From Kudoa neothunni (taxonomy: Eukaryota > Cnidaria): DNA of 64,000 nucleotides. The stretch lies in NCBI GenBank assembly GCA_964304625.1, contig OZ199839.1, positions 11,284,001 to 11,348,000 on the forward strand, in the 5' to 3' direction. The notes beneath the pieces were generated by a model. That model did not search any database, had not been told where the DNA came from, and worked only from the letters and a program-made list of their open reading frames with translations. This document shows, piece after piece, positions 13,401 through 26,835 of this stretch; position 1 is the stretch's first letter, and each line of letters opens with the position of its first letter. Made by a program: the position numbers and the translations under genes.

Positions 13401-16400
13401 ACACTGAAACTAAAACCTTAGTATTCCAGTAGATTTGGTTAATTTTAGATTGCCTGATAAATTAATTCACTGTGATTTAATTGGATCCCAATTCTTTTAA
13501 AATACAAATTAATATCCTCAGCGTTTAGCTGTCAACTCCAGTACGCATTTTCTGATAATCCTCTTAATTTTTAACGATGATTATTTATTGAAAAATTTTT
13601 AGTATCAAATCTGTTAATTGTCGTGTGACATTGTATATAGAAAACAATATCTCCCACTCAACAATTTGAAAACGTAATATTTACACATAAATAGTTTAGA
13701 ATTCGGAGAATTATTTTTAAAGACTTTCAAATCTTTGCTGGTGATTGCAGAAAGTACCTTCTCCTTTATCGGTGACAGTCTAGATATTAATTCATTAATA
13801 TACTAGGTTAAAATAACTTCTTTTTTATAAATAATACACGCACTATTTATGACTCTCTTAATGGAAAATCGTTAACTGTTAGGTATTGGGGAACACTGAA
13901 GAAAGTTTAATGTAATTGAGAGTTTAAAAAATGAATAAAATATGAATAGTGAGTTTTTATCGTGATCCCATAAATTTTAGGTTGCATCTACACAAAATAA
14001 TTCTAGAAAAAAAGGAAGAAACCTTCATCTCATCATCTATAAATATCATTGCACAACGATGATTCGCATCCCCAGTAAGAATTTTAACATCACAATTATG
14101 ATCCAGAGTTAAAATCTTATAAAAATGGTTTATTTCATTACGTTAGGAAGATATATTTTTCGTATATTTATGGCCTTGGGCGTATTCATTTCACCTGTTT
14201 CTTGCTGAATTTTAGACTGCAACATTTTTTCACTAACAAATATATAAATTAATCCTTATGTTAATTTATTATTGCGTTCAAATTCACGTTGTGGCTGTAC
14301 ACTTGAAGTAAACCTGATTTGTTCTATGGTTACCTTGTAGGTGTAAACATTTTACTTCATTTTTTTTCCATTTGAGCTGACTCCTACCTTAATGTGAGCC
14401 TGGTAGGTGCCTCACAAAGTTTTAGCCTCTCTTACACCCTTTGATCTATTACAACAATAGTCGCCAAAATAACAAATGAATTAAATAAAATAGTATCTAA
14501 TCTTCCCATTAAATTATTCGTTTGAGTTCGTCTCTGCATGGTTGTAAATTAAATAATTTACCTAAGGAATGATACAAATTTTCGTTTCAGTTATCAATAT
14601 TCTAGGTACTAACGTTTAACTAATTGTATTACTTATACGATTTCGCGATCTTATAATCTACCATGATAAAATTATTTAATGACTGTTTTCGTATTCTTTA
14701 AATCAGAGAAAAATATTTTTTGATAAATCACCATCAAAATAATTTAAATATTTAATCTCAATTAAGCAGGGTGAGAGATATTTTATTCTACTGCGTGTGT
14801 CGATTGAAATTTGATGTTGAAATACTGTATATAACTAGTGTTGGAGAAAATATGATTAAAGTTGGTATTTATTTAAATGGATTTTCTGGAAAGTTCATTA
14901 GATTTAAAATTATGACGATTATGATAATGAAGCATGGTTATTTGAATTTCTCTAACGCCATATGCCGTAACGACAGGAAAATACTTCGAAAATATAAATT
15001 GTTGAATTTAAACGTTAAATAAAAAATAATTGAACCTAACTAATGGCCATATAGATTATTTTGATACAGTAATTACATCTTTACTTATCAACATGGGTTT
15101 ACCAAATAATGTATATTATTATTATTATTATTATTATTCTATAATTATGGTTGTAATAATTGATAATTTTGGCAAGTCATAAAAACCAAAAAGAAAATTT
15201 CTACAATTTAATCAATGCAGAAACCCTTTTTAGAAAGACCTTAACTTTAAATAATTTTTGAGAATATTAATAATTTTATATACAAATAAAAAATTTTATT
15301 CAACGATATAATATACATTCTACAAATGTGAAAAGAAAAGGATCGAGTAAATTTGATATGGCTTTTATTTCTACATAAACTTTTTCATTATAATTTTTTG
15401 TATTTATAAATCCTTAAAATAAGAAAATGATTGTTTCTAAAATTAAATACAATCCTCAAATTTTTCTGCTTTACGCCAAAACTAATTTTTATCCAGGGTT
15501 CTGTTGTGAAGGAAATTATAGTCCGAGATTACATACGATTTCTGTCTAGACAATACACACAATTGTCACCAGACATCTTTATTTAAATGATTATGTAATA
15601 TTTATTGAATATTTTTCATTATCTATGATTAAAATAGTGCAAACCATACACAACAAGCATCAGAAAAATGGTCTATACATGTTTGCGTTGGGAAATAATT
15701 TTTAAAAGATAATTTATTAGTCAAATAAAACTATTATATATTAAATTGTCTAATTGTGAATTTATTTTTAAAGCAGAAATAATCATTTGATTACAACAAA
15801 AATTATCATTAAAAAGGAAATAAAATGACAGTGAATATCAATACTTTAATCGTTTTTAATGGTTTAACAACAAAAATTTATATTGAATAAAATTAAAATT
15901 ATATCTCCTCATTATCTGAAAATAATTATTTTATATAATTAATAATAAATATAATCAAATAAGTTATCGAAAGATAACAAATATAAAAAAGTAAGATCGG
16001 ATAATTAGCTCAGGTAATAAATAAATATAAATGGTTTTGTTAGAAGCATATATTATTCTGGCCATTAGTAAGTTTATGAATCAAAAACTATTCCACCATT
16101 TTTTAGATGTCATTTTCATGACCAGCACACAAGAAACTTCCGTAAATGTTATTTAGTAATGCTAAGTCGTTCTTAATTAGAAACAACTGTATTCAGTTAC
16201 TACTATCAGTAAATTCCACAAATCAAATCACAACTTCCTTGACGTATATCTCTAGAAAATCTATGCTAAAATCATCGGAAGTAATAAATGAATAAATTCA
16301 TGAAATAGACAATAAAATAGAGAAAAATCATTGCAATGGCATTGAAAAATAAAACGCGTTTTGTTGGTGAATATCCGTATCAAGGTCATATTTGCTCAAG

Positions 16401-17230
16401 ATTCGCCGTTTGTAATGGATCATTGAGTAAAAGTTTAACGTATTTATTTATATTTTCACCAAATGTCAAATTATAGTCGAAAAAATCAAGTCACCATCAC
16501 ACTGTCTTCCATGTTATGTATAATCTAATAGATTGAAAATACATCATTTAATTTCCCTAGATTGTGAAATTTTTGGATTGTATTGCAATCAGTACCTCAA
16601 TTAATTCAACAAATACTCATGTAAGACGAATAACTGTTTGTTTTATAAAATAAATTGCTGTTTTAAAAAAACCGATTCGTAATTTTGACTCAGGAACAAT
16701 CCCGATGCTATCATGAATCAGAACGTAAGTGTATGAGATCCGAATTTTGCGGAAATCTGCATAGAAGTATCCTTCTTTAAACCCCCAAAAATCCAACTAC
16801 TTATAATAATTATTATTATACAATGCAATATTTTAGTTATGGATCTTATTTACTCAGAATTGAACCAGATCGATGGTGTAGCAGAATCCACCGATAATAA
16901 CACTGAATAAAATAAATAATAAAACATGATTAAAATTATCGCAAAATCGTCATTTACTCTACTCTACTCTACTTGAGTTGATTTCATTTTTTTTACAAAT
17001 ATACTTATAACAAATATTTATTGGATCTATACTTTCTATACCAACCTTAGGTGCCTACAAATTGTTTAATGCGTATCCAATAACATCATTAAATTCTACA
17101 AAAACTTTTTTAATAATCGTAATATTTATAAATATATCATTTAATTGAAAAAACTACTATTATCTGTGAGTTGAGACGTTAGTATTAAATTTTATAATAT
17201 AAATTCTAATCATTCTCACATTAAAATATA
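10446..17230. other. long gene-free region with piggyBac-like debris
   Basis: Very AT-rich. Apart from the piggyBac-like fragment at 12.0-12.6 kb and an ATT microsatellite at 15113-15138, I see no supported gene. The open frames near 12709-12981 and 14771-15022 have no family resemblance and are probably chance. Confidence 0.4.
12022..12600 (+). mobile_element. piggyBac-like remnant with acidic transposase N-terminus
   Basis: Two related termini lie in tandem: CCCTCTAACGATATTGAGG at about 12026 and CCCTCCAACGATAATTTGGG at about 12205. Each is followed by a GGTCGAATCGACC-type palindrome. Downstream, from 12457, an ATG opens the peptide MSTDSEFNFLFHNDESSGSE with further acidic residues, ending at a stop after about 47 codons. 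Acidic, serine-rich starts of this kind begin the piggyBac transposase at 8.6 kb and the remnants at 31.8 and 62.9 kb. The rest of the transposase is missing. Confidence 0.45.
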
Positions 17231-19016
17231 CGGTCGGTGACCGGCTGGCTCTACGCACTTTTTAAAAGGCAACACAATTTGAATAATCAAATGTACAATT
17301 GATACATAATATTTTTTTGAATGTTTTTATTAAAAAATTAAGGTCTAAATAATATCATAAGATTGAGAAAATTCCGGACTGTAGATCACGTGAATGTCAA
17401 TTTTACCCATTTTTGGATTTTTTTTGAAAAAAATGGTGAATTTTGTTTAATGTTCAAAGGAATTAAATGATACGATAAAAAATCAAATCGAAACATAAAT
17501 TCATAAATTATGTCCACAATATCTCCCCAACGGATGCCAAATTTGTGAACATAAAACACCAAACGTGACCTTTATATCCAACCTCTATGGCATCTTAAAA
17601 AACAAAAATAAAATTGTTTAAATGATTTAACACAAACCTTTTATTGTTTTCGTTTTATAATTTGTTAAAATGATTCTAAAAAATGATCCAAGTTTGACAA
17701 AAAAGGATCGATCGATCATGTTCGCGATGGAAAAAGCTATATTTTCTTTAAATATAGCTTTTTCGAATTTTTTTGTGATAAAAATGACAAATTATTTTAT
17801 TTCTACGAGAAAGAAATTATTCGTTTCTTAACCTTCTAAATAAAATGGGATAGATTCCCATCACAAGTGAATTTTGCGAACAATATTACAGTGTATAAAT
17901 GGAACATAACTCCTCTCCACCTTTTGTAATCTTCTATCTTTATAAAAGCTTTCAGAAAAATGAGTTGAAATTTTTTTTTGTCATATATTAATAAAGTTAA
18001 TATAAAAACACCTTCCAAATAAAATTGAGGTAGAAATCTACCCCACATTTTTCGTTCATAAAATTATTGAAAATATTGATAACTGTGATTTTTAAAATTG
18101 ACGGAAATTCCATTGAGTAAATATTGAATAAATAACGAAACATTGTACACGCCGATTATATGCGCGTGCGCGATGTCGATATAAGCATGCTGTTCCCTCC
18201 AGAATATGACGATAACTCCTCATTCTCTCATTATTTTTAAACTAGTTATTCAAAATACGATGACTTTTCATCAGTTTTCTTATTTCTAGGTTGTAGTGAG
18301 CATCCAAAAACATATGTGAAAATTGTTAATCAATATTCTTAGTTTCGTATTATAGAGAGCATTAAAAAAAATATGATATATTTTTTCGAGACTTTGACAA
18401 ATATTGTGTTTGAGAAAGTGTTTAGAAACATGTATGATAACTTTTTTTGAAATAAGCACTGTTTTCCATCATTTTATGTTTTTCTGCGCATTTTAACACT
18501 GCGTTGTTTAAAATAAGATAAATTGACTGACAGCTGTTATAACATTTGAATTAAATGTTAAAACTAAAAAACCACAGAAATACACCTATAAATACAATCA
18601 TACTCCATACCATAGAAATGTAGCAACATTAGTGTGTGCGCGTGCGTATATAGAATATAACTTTTATAATTGGTCATTTATTCAAAATTTACTCGTTGAA
18701 TTTTCCTCATATTGTGTAAATTAATGCCGGATTTTATTAGGAGGGTGTAAATATTTCAGCTAATTAGAGGGTGAAATATATGCAATTCAATTATATTAAA
18801 TAGCTACGTATATTGTTGTATACGGGCGCAAATAACAGCGTAAAACTTGACGTTACCAATTTCGCGCACCTTTTTTCCAAAATTTTCGTATTTTAATTAT
18901 ATTATTTAAAAAATAATTGATTAGTCTTTGTGGTAGGTGCGTACAACCGAACGTGACCCTTTCACACACTTTGGGGATGGTCCCCTAGGGGATTACTTAA
19001 AATCGGTCACTAACTG
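17231..19016. mobile_element. mariner-type MITE family, copy B (longer, inverted relative to A)
   Basis: Flanked by TA on both sides. The left end reads CGGTCGGTGACCGG, and the right end on the minus strand CAGTTAGTGACCG. The segment 18770-18880, read on the minus strand, matches copy A at 2036-2135 (GAAATTGGTAACGTC..., then AGCTATTTAAT..AATTGAATTGCAT). The spacing from terminus to shared segment is similar in both copies (about 140-170 bp). Copy B is about 1.8 kb and copy A 0.83 kb, so one has an insertion or the other a deletion. No transposase is seen. Confidence 0.5.
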
Positions 19017-20485
19017 TAAATATAATTAATAGGTATCTGAACTAAAAACATGGCGCCAGAGTATGAAATGTATACCCTGGAGGGTACAAAAAGAAGTAAA
19101 ATTTTCTTATAAACATATTGTATATTTTGTTTAGAATTGTTATATTCATTTTTTTCCTTATTTTGCATAAAATAGTAAAATTTTGATAATTTTTTGATAG
19201 CATAAGCATAACCTGGCGTTGCTTCCAGAAAGCCCTATTAATTCAAAGGGAGTGCCTCAAATTAGGAAGTGCCACATGTGCCGGTTAACACACGGTCTTT
19301 CATTTGTAACATAAAGCAGAATCTTCCTCGCGTCTTTTCGCTTCGTTATTCAAAAATAAAATTTTTGTACACTTGTTTAGACACCTTATGATATTATGTC
19401 AGTTTCAAAATAGTAAAAAAATTATTTTATTTGTAAGAACAAGAAACATTACAATTTATTGAGTAAATCAATTTCCATTTTTTTACTATAACAATGCCAT
19501 CTCAATCATGAATAACAACGACGACCTTAAAATATATTCAAAAGTTTCGTATGCAAAAATATTAAGATTATTATTGATTCTAGATCTATCCCGGAGCTTC
19601 TAAAATTACAGAAAAAGTTGAATAAAATTGCCATAACATTCCAACATGTCGGGCACGACAAAAAAGAATTGTTGTGTGGTTGTATTATAACAAAGCAACT
19701 TTTTTACGTAGAATTCAAGAGAGGAGCCTTAGGTTGTTTTATTTATTTTTTAATAATTTAATTCTTTACATATTCTCAAAGTCCAACATTTTTTAAATTT
19801 TTTAATCACAAATATTTTTCGCAGCTTCGAAATTTGTGGTAATCTAATGCTGAGGTAAAATCATTGAGTCTTTACCCAAAGCAAATACTCACGACGCCCA
19901 TCTGATTTAATCGAATTAAAGAAGCAATAGGTTGAATAGCGATGAACGCGTTTTTCACTTTGAAATAATATATTTGGTCGGATGGCTGGAAAAAATTATA
20001 ACAAGAGAATGATGATATTAAAATATTTTTTTGAGTATATAATTATAATTTAATTATTTTTAATTTATTTGTATGAAAATTATACAGTAGAGTGATGAAT
20101 ATTTGACGATCATCCTTGAGGGTTATACTTATGGTAAATATTTATTTTTAAGAAGGACAAAATTATTATATAATTGAAGCAAAACAAGCATGATTCAAAT
20201 GGGCTATGAAATCAATTCAATGCCAACAAGAAGATTAGAAGACAATATGATTTGGTGATAATGATTTTTAGTTTACATTATTTTTACGAATAATATCTTT
20301 AACTTATTCACTTTTCAAAAGATACCAATTTTAAAATATTTCCGATCATTGACATCATTCAAAACTTCCAGAATCTCTAAATAAATATGAGATATAATCG
20401 ACTCAATAAATATTGGAATACACAATCAATTCGTATAATCCATCGATCTATTCAACAATAGTAAACGATTTCATTTATACTTTAA
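19017..20485. other. gene-free stretch upstream of the membrane-protein gene
   Basis: AT-rich, with no exon, RNA gene or defined repeat that I can support. The promoter of the following plus-strand gene should lie at its right end, but no distinct element is recognisable. Confidence 0.35.
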
Positions 20486-23400
20486 ATGATTTCAATGATT
20501 GGATGTATATGGGTATTTCTGCTTTTTACATCAAGTAAAATTAAATCATATAAAAATATGTCTTATCCATTTTTAGCTGAATGTTTAAAATATATTTATA
20601 CAAACTTTGATCATCTTGCTGACAGCCGTCTGATGTTTACCGATCTTCCAGGAAATGTGTCTGCAGGCACCTTCATTACCGCTATTGAAGGTGTCCTAAG
20701 CAGGAAAGAAATAATTAAAGAAGATTGTAGGAGCATTAATCGTCATCGTGAATGTGAATTTGGCACAACTCATGTGGATGTACATGGAACTGGTGATTTA
20801 TTTTTAAAAGTTAATGAAAATGGAAAGAAAAGAGTATACAGAATAAACTCTCGTAAAAAATTTTAAAAATTCATATATCTTTAAATTTAATCATAGAACC
20901 CATTCAAAATAATAAAAAGGTGATAATTTCGGTCAAGGATCACTTTATCCAAATTAATAAAACTGATGACACTATGAAAGGAAATCCATATTTAGAAATT
21001 TTAATGAACAATAAAGTTTTGAAATCTACAAAACATGGAAGCGTATCTACAGTGGATACACAAAAAAAGTCTATTTCTTTTGAAATAGGAAAGATTGGAA
21101 CGGAAGATGCAATTTATGAGGTTATACACGATCCAGCATTACCAACGTATCAATTTAGTTCTGTATTCTCCTACTCGGATCAAACTAATGGTTATAAAGT
21201 TGAGGGCATTTTAAGAGACGATGGAAATGATGAAATTTTTTTTAATTACTATCCATATAAAAGTGATTTATGTTTATATGAGATGAAAGGTGGGATACGT
21301 TCTTCTTCATATACTAATGTATGTGGGAGATATAAATGTATCAATTTCTGTAGTGATTTTCACTTCGGAAAAGTTCTTCCGGATGGTTCTCGTATGACAA
21401 AAATGAGAGTAACACTTTCAAGAACAGGGAGAAAAAATGAAATTACTTTTCCAAGTAAAAATAATATATTTAACATGATGTAGTTTTAATTTTTTAGCTC
21501 ATAAAAGTTTTTACTCCGTTTGTGGTGATGTTGGTTTAATTCTTTCAACTGAAGGAAAAATAGAACAATGGATAAATACAGAAAATAATTGCGAAAAAAT
21601 TAAAGTCAAACCATTTGACTACAGAAGTACGCAATTGTCCTTCAAAGAATCCCAACAACTCTGTTCTAGCGGGAAGGTTGTCCCTGGAAATTTTATCATT
21701 GAGTATCAGCCCAAGTCAGATAAATTCGTTTATATTTGTGACCTAAGTATTTTATTACAATGATTCAATTTTATTATTACTTTGATAGAAAAAAGACGGT
21801 TTCATTATGAGATAATAGAAGGTGTGAATATGATTCACATTTTTCATCACGACGTGCATTTTATTAGTAGTCAAGCAAAATCGAAAGAATCAATTGCGTC
21901 AGGAGAAGAAACTATGTGTAGAGTGATGATTTCATCACACGCAAATTTGAATTATGTGCCTGCGAATTGTGACTCATACGGATCACTGTGTTACGATCGT
22001 TGTGATGGTACCTTTGATGTGATCGGATTAAAATCAAATATGAACTATTTCATAAAAATTGAATCATTGGGATATTATTCCGATTTTAGATTTACTGGAA
22101 CTAAATCTTTGAAAAGTATAATATATTGTTGAAAATAATTAATAATTTTTTTAGACGATCTTAGTCCAGAAATAAGATTTAATCAAAGTAACGGCTTGAG
22201 ACAAATAGTTTTGCAATTCAAACACCATGTGAGACAGTCTGAAGTAACCAATGGATTATCTTGCCTGATTGTAATGAGAGAAATGATTTCCACTTCAAGC
22301 ACCAAATATTTCAAAATATGTGGAGAAAATATTTACTGCGTTCTACCCTGCAACGATATGGTTCATCAATTTCCGTCAAACAAAGATTACATCATATATT
22401 CGTTAAAAGTTCTAGGAATGATGAATGAATTCATCGATCATCAAAATGTTTGTAAGGCTCACCAAATTATTATAAATCATGAGTTTAATCATCAATTTTT
22501 TAGATTATTCACATAAAAATATCCAGCATAGCGCAGTTAAAAATAAAAATATTATGGCGTTCAACAAATCCAAATATACTACGTCACCTAAAGCCGTCGA
22601 GCAAGTAATTCGTGAGGCAGTCGAAGAATATAATGAAATAAGCTTCAAAAAAAAATTCCCGTATAAACAATACAATAAGAATTTGGATCCAATTGCTTCT
22701 AACAACAATAAGAAAATACAATATTCAACAACTGGATATATTAAGAAGATGCAGCAGAAAGGATTCCTTGTAGCTGAAAAGGAAGCTGCCCTACCCCCTG
22801 CACCACCTTCCAAACCAGATTCACCCTCTACACCTGATTTCTCACGTAAATTTATTTTAACGATTGAATAAAGGAATATTTTATTTATGGTGATGATTTT
22901 CTATATTACTTTTTTAAATTTATTTCTAATTTAACTATATTTTATATATTATGTTTTTCTAAATGAAAGTTTATCAATATATGGCTAGATAAATTATATC
23001 TAGTTAATTTCTAAAGTAATTAATGTACTTAATTCAAGAATCTTTATTTGAAAACATTGGAATTATTTTATTATTATAGAAAAACCATATTATTTTACTA
23101 TATTTTTGCATAGCTATTAATTATTAAATATTCGGTATAATATTCATAAATACGGTTTTAGCGGATAACAACTCAGCCGACGAACCATCTCCAAATATCA
23201 CTGAAAGCCCCACTCCACCCGATTCAGGTTGATACACCCATATCTATTATAAACAAATTTTTATTTCATCCATATTATATTAAATGTAATAAAATTAAAT
23301 TATAAAAGAATCAAATGAAGTTTTAACCCAACCACCCGACGAAAAATCAACCACACCTTCATCAAGCACTGCCAATACCGAAAATTCTGTAACTCACGTT

Positions 23401-23738
23401 CCCCCAGGTGATATTTATTGTTTTAGTTTTTTCTTAATATTTTCATATAGATAATTATGGTATCTATTAAATTTATATCCAACCTTAGGCGATTTAAATT
23501 ATTACCTAGATAACAAAAACGAAAATTCAAAAAGGAATGTTGGGTACCTAAAATACAAGTTAATTTATGGTAAATATTTTTAGGTCGGCCAATATGTATG
23601 TTGGAATGTAAGTTAAAGGGTTGAATTTGTCTCTTAGTCTCATTTAGAATTGCAACCATCGTTATTCTAGTCGGTATAGTAATAGGTGTATGGACTATTT
23701 ATAGAAGGCGACAATGGAAAATTATTCATGAAATTTAG
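20486..23738 (+). CDS. type I membrane protein, family unknown
   Basis: Nine or ten exons join with GT-AG introns, several of only 39-52 nt: 20486-20852, 20897-21454, 21498-21746, 21789-22115, 22155-22451, 22504-22845, 23162-23227, 23309-23407, an optional small exon at 23584-23607, and 23638-23738. The product of about 780 residues starts with a signal peptide (MISMIGCIWVFLLF). It has an ectodomain with scattered cysteines and N-glycosylation sequons, a Pro/Ser/Thr-rich stalk (PPAPPSKPDSPSTP, then TESPTPPDS and TQPPDEKSTTPSSS), one transmembrane helix (ATIVILVGIVIGVW) and a short basic tail (YRRRQWKIIHEI). Recurring motifs such as SSYTNVCG and KSFYSVCG faintly recall mannose-6-phosphate-receptor-homology modules; I do not claim that assignment. 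Receptor or adhesion function is inference from topology. Confidence 0.65.
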
Positions 23739-26700
23739 AAAAATGAGCCATCACGAATAACTTATTTTATTAATTTTAATTTATAGATTTTTTATTAGTA
23801 TTCGACATATTTTAGTTTCAAAGGCTTTTTTTGCAGAAGTATTTTTTCATAATAAAATCTCTTTAATTATATTATATTGGATAATCATAATCAGTCATAT
23901 TAGGGTAGTTGGTGATACTGTAAATTAGCTTTTTGTATAGATACACTCACGAATATAATAAAGCATCAAATTAAGGATAAGGTTGTTTAATTCTTCTCTC
24001 AGAATTTTCATAAAAATTATGAAATTCCCTTAAATTTGAAAAATATTTATACAATATCACGGAAAAAATTGTCCGCATTTTACTAGTAAAAGCGTTCAAT
24101 TTCCAGCTATTTAGGTTATAAACGATAAATTTAAGTCTATATTTCAGTAATTATTTTTCAATATATGACACTAATAGTATAATTGATATACATTAATTTA
24201 AACCATTTTAAATTAATAAAAATAATTAAATATTGTTTTGAACGAATTTTATCAATTTGTATTGTTATGAATGGTGAAAAGCTTTACGATACTCTAATAT
24301 AATTCAAAATTTATTTACATGAATGTACAATAAAGCTCAGACGAAAAAATATTTAATGGATAAATTTATTAATGTCTTACTTCATTTTGTAATATTTTCC
24401 ATTAACATTATAGAATTTTAATTATATGTCCAATAAAATATGGCTTAAAATTTTGTGTATATGAGAAAAATTTGGAAAATCAATAAATGAAAAAACTAAA
24501 TTTTTTGAAGTCAATATGTTTGATTCATTATGGTGATTCTAGCGTAAAAATTACTTTTTTTACTCTGTTTGTTCTAAGTAAAGTGAGAAGAGGTCCTAAA
24601 TTGTTAGGTTTGCAGTTTTGTTCACTTGGAGGAACGCAGGGAACATCTACCAATTTAATTTTAAGAATTTTAATTATTTTTCATATAAAAAGAGGGATGA
24701 GATACTGGTCGGTGATTTTACTTTTTTGTAACATTTTCCATCTGTGATACAAGCTATTTTAGCCATATTCAAGCAACGCTTATGTTCCTATGATAAATTA
24801 CTATTATTAGATACATAATAATAGAAGAAAGCAAGAAGATGAATATATTTTGTTAGCATTATGTTTATACATTGGGATCATTATGTTCATTTGTATTCGT
24901 CGGCTCCACACACCAATTATAAGTTACTCCCTATTATATATTATTTTATTTTAAAATATAGTTACGAAAATATGGACATTACCAAACAAGCAGTGCAAGG
25001 TAAAGGTGGTTTGAAGGATTGTACTAAATTGAATTTGTAGATAAATTGAAAAATTCACTACTAATTATACTTGTGTGATCGTCACAATAAGCTAAGACTG
25101 GACAAAATAAACTTCGATCGGTTCACTACTAATTATATCTTTTGATTCTCACTATAAGCTAAGCTGACAAAATAAACTTCGTTCGGGAAATGTTGGTGAA
25201 ACAAGTGGACGTCCGAAATAGCTTCTTGTACATTTCGTTGCTAAATGAGATTTATTGAAACAATTTTTATAGTCTATATACCAATCTAGCAAACATTTTT
25301 TCGTTTATAACCCTTGTAAAGTTGTATTAATTCTAAGATGCTCTAGGAGACAGCTCGGGCTAAATGAATAATGTTTATAGTATAATTAAATTTTATAATT
25401 AATAATTACGTTGTCATCGGATTTTACTAACTTTATGAACAAGTCTACTACATATGAATACAGTAAAATATTCGAATAACTTAGTGCAATCCGCTGTAGC
25501 TGTACATTACTACCAACCTCGAGTTAATTTATTCCTCCGATTAAAGATTAATTCGGTTTCCTATATTTATATCTGATGATAATAATAAGATAAAATTTAT
25601 ACAATATCAATATTAATAATAGATTTTGATTAGTTTTATTCTTTGCATTTACCCAATCAGAGAATTTTGAGTAGATACTGATTATCAGAATAATAATGAT
25701 ATAATTTTATTAATTAATATAATTTATATTTAGATAGTTTCGATAAAACAATAATCTTATTTCTCATTTTACAGAATAAAATATTCAATAATGTTTAAAA
25801 ATTACCTATCAATTTAAATTATTGAATGATTAAAAAAATTATAATAAATTATATTATATTGCTAAAATATATCTCAATATTTTAATCTGTGGTAATTATT
25901 ATCCTTTGATAAAAAATGAAATGATTTTTATTGATAATATTAACTCTTAAGAGTTTCTAAATAATTAATATAAGTACACTTTTAATATCACTACTATCCA
26001 TAATCTTTATTCAATATCTTATAATCATTGTATATAATATTGATTTTTTGTTAATCTGATTTTAATTTAATTTACTACGTCACTGCAATATGTGAGAGAG
26101 GAAGTTAATTAAAATCCGTTAAAGCGTTGAGTTTGCATTCTTAAAAAGTAAAGAGAGTTTTCAATGATCTTTTTTACTTTTGTAAATCAATCCACACACT
26201 AAAAATAAAAATTTAATTTCAACATAACGTTCAAGTTTTGTAATTCCAACTAAAAAATATAAAAATACCGTTTCAAATATATTGTTCTAGTTTTAAATAT
26301 AACTTTTTTCGTCGTAAATATATATTTTTCATAAAATTACAAAATACACAAAATAAAATTTGATAGTATTAAAGGAAGTGATAAATAAAATTAATTATCT
26401 CAATTTAATAACGATATACAATTTTATAGTATTTATTGATGCGCAAATAAATTTAAAATAATTATAAAATCCAAGCTTAATAAATTCTATTAAACGTAAT
26501 AGAAACAATATTTACCTACAAAAAGCCTCAAATTTTTATATCCTGACTTAAATTCAATTGATTGTATTATTAAAATACGAATTCATAAAAATACATATTT
26601 TATAATCAATTGCTATTTGAATAATATCGACAAAATTATTCAAAGGGGCGTAACACCAGACTCCCATTTATATTCGATTATATTGATATAAAAAAAAATA

Positions 26701-26835
26701 GATATTAAATAGTGAAAGTTAAATGCACATTTTTTGTAATAGATCAGACAAATAAAGCTAATTTGGATATCAGATCGTGCGAGGCAATCTTCGGGGAATG
26801 GATGGGATTCTCGTCAAGCCATGTGTGCCACGACA
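23739..26835. other. gene-free AT-rich stretch
   Basis: I see no supported gene in this 3.1-kb interval. The frame near 24487-24747 has no recognisable content. The only structure is the tandem duplication at 25054-25187. Confidence 0.35.
25054..25187 (+). repeat. direct tandem duplication, unit about 68 bp
   Basis: Two adjacent diverged copies share TTCACTACTAATTATA at the start and GACAAAATAAACTTCG near the end (25054-25121 and 25122-25187). Confidence 0.65.

Noticed and set aside
20897-22115. IGF2R/MRH receptor assignment for the membrane protein.
   Set aside because: Only scattered NVCG/SVCG-like motifs support it; disulfide spacing and binding residues could not be matched.
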